Source: an uncultured Pseudoteredinibacter sp.
Lineage (GTDB): Bacteria > Pseudomonadota > Gammaproteobacteria > Pseudomonadales > Cellvibrionaceae
NCBI RefSeq assembly: GCF_947502065.1
Contig: NZ_CANMYE010000008.1
Span: 47,889 to 111,888 of the forward strand
Reading direction: 5' to 3'
Length of the DNA: 64,000 bases
Under the pieces are notes generated by a model. It saw nothing but the letters and a program-made list of their open reading frames with translations, did not search any database and was not told where the DNA came from. Position 1 is the first letter of the stretch. Each line of letters begins with the position of its first letter. The position numbers and the translations under genes are program-made. Shown piece by piece: positions 61,836 to 64,000 of this stretch.

Positions 61836-62933
61836 TTAGAGTTTGTAGATAAGTCCCTGCACTGGCTTAACCTTGCCATCAACCATATTTTTATAAGATT
61901 GTTTGATTTCATCTTGACCGACTACATATTCAACATTTAGCCAGGCCTCACTGTGTTTAATAAAGCTCTGCCATACCACAGCCAACTTCTCAGCAAAGCC
62001 TTTTGGTCCCCATTCCTGCATTCGTTTTTGTGCTTGAGTGGGCGCAAAAAATAACTCTGGCTCTGGGCCAGCAAGTTTTCCCGCCTCTACTGCCGCCTGA
62101 TCCCAATGGGAAGCACCTACAATACAGCTGTACTCCAGCTGATCGTTCAGGTGACTGTGGATGTCTGCTTTCAACGGCGCATTGCCTGCGAAATCAATAA
62201 GTACTGAGGGTATTCTTTTAATTTTCGCAAGATCGTCGTAACTATAAACTTCATCATAAAGCTTTAAGCCCCGAACAAATTCCACATTGGCTTTTGAACT
62301 AAGACCAATAATTTTTGGGCCAGAACCGTTCTGCTCTCTTTGTTGCCAAAACGCAAACGCGGTGCCGATTGATGTTTTACTAGAAGCACTACTCATGACG
62401 ACTTGTTCGGCTAAACAGTAATCACGCTCAGCAAAGAAGTCTTGTAATAAAAATGAGGTGGTAAACAAGGGGCGTAGCAACATTTGTAGAGCTTCAGTTT
62501 CTTCGCTATACAAAGGGTCTTGCGCGCAGCGGATGTACTGATTGTAAATCACCGGCAACGACTTGCGATGAGGCATATCATCGATAAAGCTGCCTTCACT
62601 AACGTGGCCAGGCTTAACAATTAGAGACTCTGCCATTGGTAGGTAACCATACAGTTTTTCTCCCTCTTTAATGGCGGAGTTACGCGAGCGGCTTACCTCG
62701 GCAAAACCCCATACCGGAACCATCCCGTAGTTTTCAGCTGCCGGGAAAAAAGACCAGTACTGCAACATATCACCCATTACGGCATAGGTAACATTATTCG
62801 CCGTGAAGGCGTACTCTTTAATTGCAAGCTCAACTTCGCCTTCAGCCAATTCTCGACTGGCCAGTTGCTGCCACTGAGTATCTAGAATTTGAGATCGATT
62901 AACCCAAAATTGATTTCCAATAATCGTGCTCAT
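61836..62933 (-). CDS. DUF2855 family protein
   Basis: A 365-residue protein matching DUF2855: IKEYAFTANNVTYAVMGDML and YWSFFPAAENYGMVPVWGFA near the N-terminus, VMSSASSKTSIGTAFAFWQQ, and a dinucleotide-like fold in the second half. It is a distant relative of quinone oxidoreductases (MDR type) without a confirmed activity. It is co-directional with TetR upstream (29 bp gap) and the flavin oxidoreductase downstream, which suggests a joint role in removing an electrophile or unusual acid. That is inference. Confidence 0.85.
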   Translation of the reverse strand: MSTIIGNQFWVNRSQILDTQWQQLASRELAEGEVELAIKEYAFTANNVTYAVMGDMLQYWSFFPAAENYGMVPVWGFAEVSRSRNSAIKEGEKLYGYLPMAESLIVKPGHVSEGSFIDDMPHRKSLPVIYNQYIRCAQDPLYSEETEALQMLLRPLFTTSFLLQDFFAERDYCLAEQVVMSSASSKTSIGTAFAFWQQREQNGSGPKIIGLSSKANVEFVRGLKLYDEVYSYDDLAKIKRIPSVLIDFAGNAPLKADIHSHLNDQLEYSCIVGASHWDQAAVEAGKLAGPEPELFFAPTQAQKRMQEWGPKGFAEKLAVVWQSFIKHSEAWLNVEYVVGQDEIKQSYKNMVDGKVKPVQGLIYKL

Positions 62934-62962
62934 CTGTGCACTCCTTTATTTTTGTTTAAGAT

Positions 62963-63544
62963 CTAGTCAATTGCAGCTAGCTGCTGCGCGATCATAGCTG
63001 CGACCCTGTCTGATGCAGGTCGGGTTTGTGCCAGGCCGCTTTGTACCAATATGCCCTGAATGAAAATAGCTAACTGCTCCGCTAAAAGCCTAGCGTTCTG
63101 ACCTGGATGTATCTCAGCCATCTCCTCAGCCTTAACAATTGCCTTGTAAAGGGCCTCACAGACCATCTCACCGCCACGCTGCATGATTGAATGACTGGCC
63201 GCAGGAAGCGCCGAGATCTGCGCTTGGCTATTGACCAGCAAACAGCCCCAATGGCTATTCGGGTCATCTAGAGCGCTAGCAACATATTGCTGGATTCCCA
63301 GTAAGCCCTTTTCGGCGCTTAGGTATTTATCGCAGCGACCTCGGACGATCTTATCGACATACAGCTCAAGTGCGGCTTCGAACAAGCCTGCTTTGCTCCC
63401 AAAACGGCTGTATATGCTGCTTGCCGGCAGACCCGTAACCTGTTGAAGATCCTGCATGCCACTGCCTTGATAGCCAAACTGCCAAAATTGCGCCATCGCG
63501 GCCTTCAATAGATGCTCATTGCTGACGGACTGGGGTCTGGGCAT
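62963..63544 (-). CDS. TetR/AcrR family transcriptional regulator
   Basis: A 193-residue regulator. The helix-turn-helix (about 25-50) is GYQGSGMQDLQQVTGLPASS followed by IYSRFGSKAGLFEAAL. The C-terminal region (GCLLVNSQAQISALP) resembles the TetR_C_16/YcdC-like ligand domain. A 22-bp near-perfect palindrome lies 26 bp upstream of its start and is the likely operator. It is the first gene of a three-gene transcript with DUF2855 and the flavoenzyme, so it probably represses the whole operon until an effector is present. Confidence 0.92.
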   Translation of the reverse strand: MPRPQSVSNEHLLKAAMAQFWQFGYQGSGMQDLQQVTGLPASSIYSRFGSKAGLFEAALELYVDKIVRGRCDKYLSAEKGLLGIQQYVASALDDPNSHWGCLLVNSQAQISALPAASHSIMQRGGEMVCEALYKAIVKAEEMAEIHPGQNARLLAEQLAIFIQGILVQSGLAQTRPASDRVAAMIAQQLAAID

Positions 63545-63570
63545 AGGAGAAAAACCTCATCACTTTCTAG

Positions 63571-63592
63571 TTTTGTAATGATCACTACAAAA
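63571..63592. promoter_or_regulatory. 22-bp near-perfect palindrome upstream of TetR gene
   Basis: TTTTGTAATGA faces TCACTACAAAA, 10 of 11 base pairs symmetric, with no spacer. It is 26 bp upstream of the TetR start, the normal place for an autoregulatory TetR operator. Confidence 0.78.
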
Positions 63593-63664
63593 CAAGGAAA
63601 TAACCAAGGTTAAAAGGGACAATTTTACGGTAGCTTTGAAAGATATAACTGAAAGGGCACATCA

Positions 63665-64000
63665 CGATGCCGAGCTCAAAACAGGAGTTTTGAGCTCGGC
63701 AGTAGATAAAGAAACCCGTGCAGGAGCACGGCACAACTGAGAATGCCTAAGCGTTCGCTGTTGTGCGAGCCCGCGAGAGCAAGCCGTTTCGCAAACGGCG
63801 CCAGCCCGAACGGGCGACGTCATACTCAAAACAGGAGTTTTGAGTATGACAGTAGGTAAAGAGTGCAGGAGCACGGCACAACTGAGAACGCTTAAGCGTT
63901 CGCTGTTGTGCGAGCCCGCGAGGGCAAGCCGTTTCGCAAACGGCGCCAGCCCGAACGGGCGACGTCATACTCAAAACAGGAGTTTTGAGTATGACAGTAG
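63665..64000. repeat. Tandem array of 145-150 bp hairpin-rich units, open at window end
   Basis: Two units and the start of a third. Each unit contains, in order: a 14-bp perfect stem with AGGA loop (63669-63700, 63819-63850, 63964-63995); a compound hairpin around GAACGCTTAAGCGTTC (63886-63901 in unit 2) enclosed by GCACAAC/GTTGTGC; GCCGTTTCGCAAACGGC; and GCCCGAACGGGC. Unit starts are 150 and then 145 bp apart. Outside the first stem the two units are about 90 percent identical by eye. The array continues beyond the window. Confidence 0.88.

Larger units (their letters stand above)
63545..64000. other. Gene-free right edge with operator and repeat array
   Basis: The first 100 bp hold the TetR operator and promoter. 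The remainder to the window end is the hairpin-rich repeat array listed separately. Open frames crossing it on both strands are overlapping and follow the repeat period, so I do not call them genes. Confidence 0.75.

Noticed and set aside
63662..63974. Two overlapping minus-strand frames of 70 and 75 codons with near-identical peptides
   Set aside because: They follow the period of the repeat array and simply read through the hairpin units; no ribosome site or family match.
63665..64000. Possible CRISPR array
   Set aside because: The units are 145-150 bp and nearly identical throughout; there are no short repeats separated by unique spacers.

Overview
The window is a chromosomal segment of a Gram-negative gammaproteobacterium. 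Markers are Rsd/AlgQ, DsbB, Lgt, TonB/ExbBD, OmpA, a TonB-dependent receptor, the ftsY-ftsE-ftsX-rpoH block and a GshA of E. coli type. Gene families and order look most like the Pseudomonadales/Cellvibrionales side of the class, probably aquatic. This is inference; no 16S gene is present. Coding density is high. I see no tRNA, rRNA, CRISPR array, insertion sequence or prophage.

Layout. 1-5.5 kb: end of an unknown gene, gshA, acyl-carrier-protein phosphodiesterase, an orphan FliL-like gene, dsbB, lrgAB, rsd. 5.6-12 kb: WD40 lipoprotein, alkylsulfatase-like lipoprotein divergent from a Crp/Fnr regulator across a palindromic site, a small membrane protein, a Ser/Thr kinase with an uncharacterised C-terminal half, then a 104-bp inverted-repeat element. 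12-27 kb: E1-alpha/E1-beta/E2 of a branched-chain 2-oxoacid dehydrogenase, PQQ-type sugar dehydrogenase, DUF3465, a methyltransferase, DUF3581, a large SdrD-B-like surface protein, aldehyde dehydrogenase, histidine phosphatase, rlmI. 26-38 kb: an imelysin-like lipoprotein coupled to a HAD phosphatase, rppH, a six-gene TonB2/TtpC-type energy-transduction operon, then folA, thyA, lgt and a TSUP exporter. 37-46 kb: NRDE protein, TetR plus Rieske oxygenase, FKBP isomerase, DUF4124, TIGR02444, an ABC-F ATPase, an orphan pilin, LEA14-like lipoprotein, elbB. 46-57 kb: OmpA, DUF2959, trmB, DUF423, rpoH, ftsXEY, divergent rsmD-coaD, mutM. 55.8-64 kb: a GGDEF protein with a decayed EAL domain, a TonB-dependent receptor, a TetR/DUF2855/nitronate-monooxygenase-like operon with a near-perfect operator, and at the right edge an array of about 145-150 bp repeats made of hairpins.

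How genes work together. The ttpC-exbB-exbD-tonB set would energise outer-membrane receptors such as the one at 58-60.5 kb. Two TetR genes and one Crp/Fnr gene each sit beside a clear palindrome and probably control themselves and their neighbours. ftsYEX-rpoH, rsmD-coaD and folA-thyA-lgt are conserved housekeeping groups.

Most of the window is ordinary core genome. The most unusual signals are non-coding: the right-edge repeats, where a 14-bp stem stays perfectly paired although four base pairs differ between copies; the 104-bp inverted-repeat element; and several strong palindromes. Among proteins, the kinase C-terminal half, the decayed EAL domain, the imelysin without its HxxE motif and the surface protein with a divergent C-terminal sorting tail stand out.
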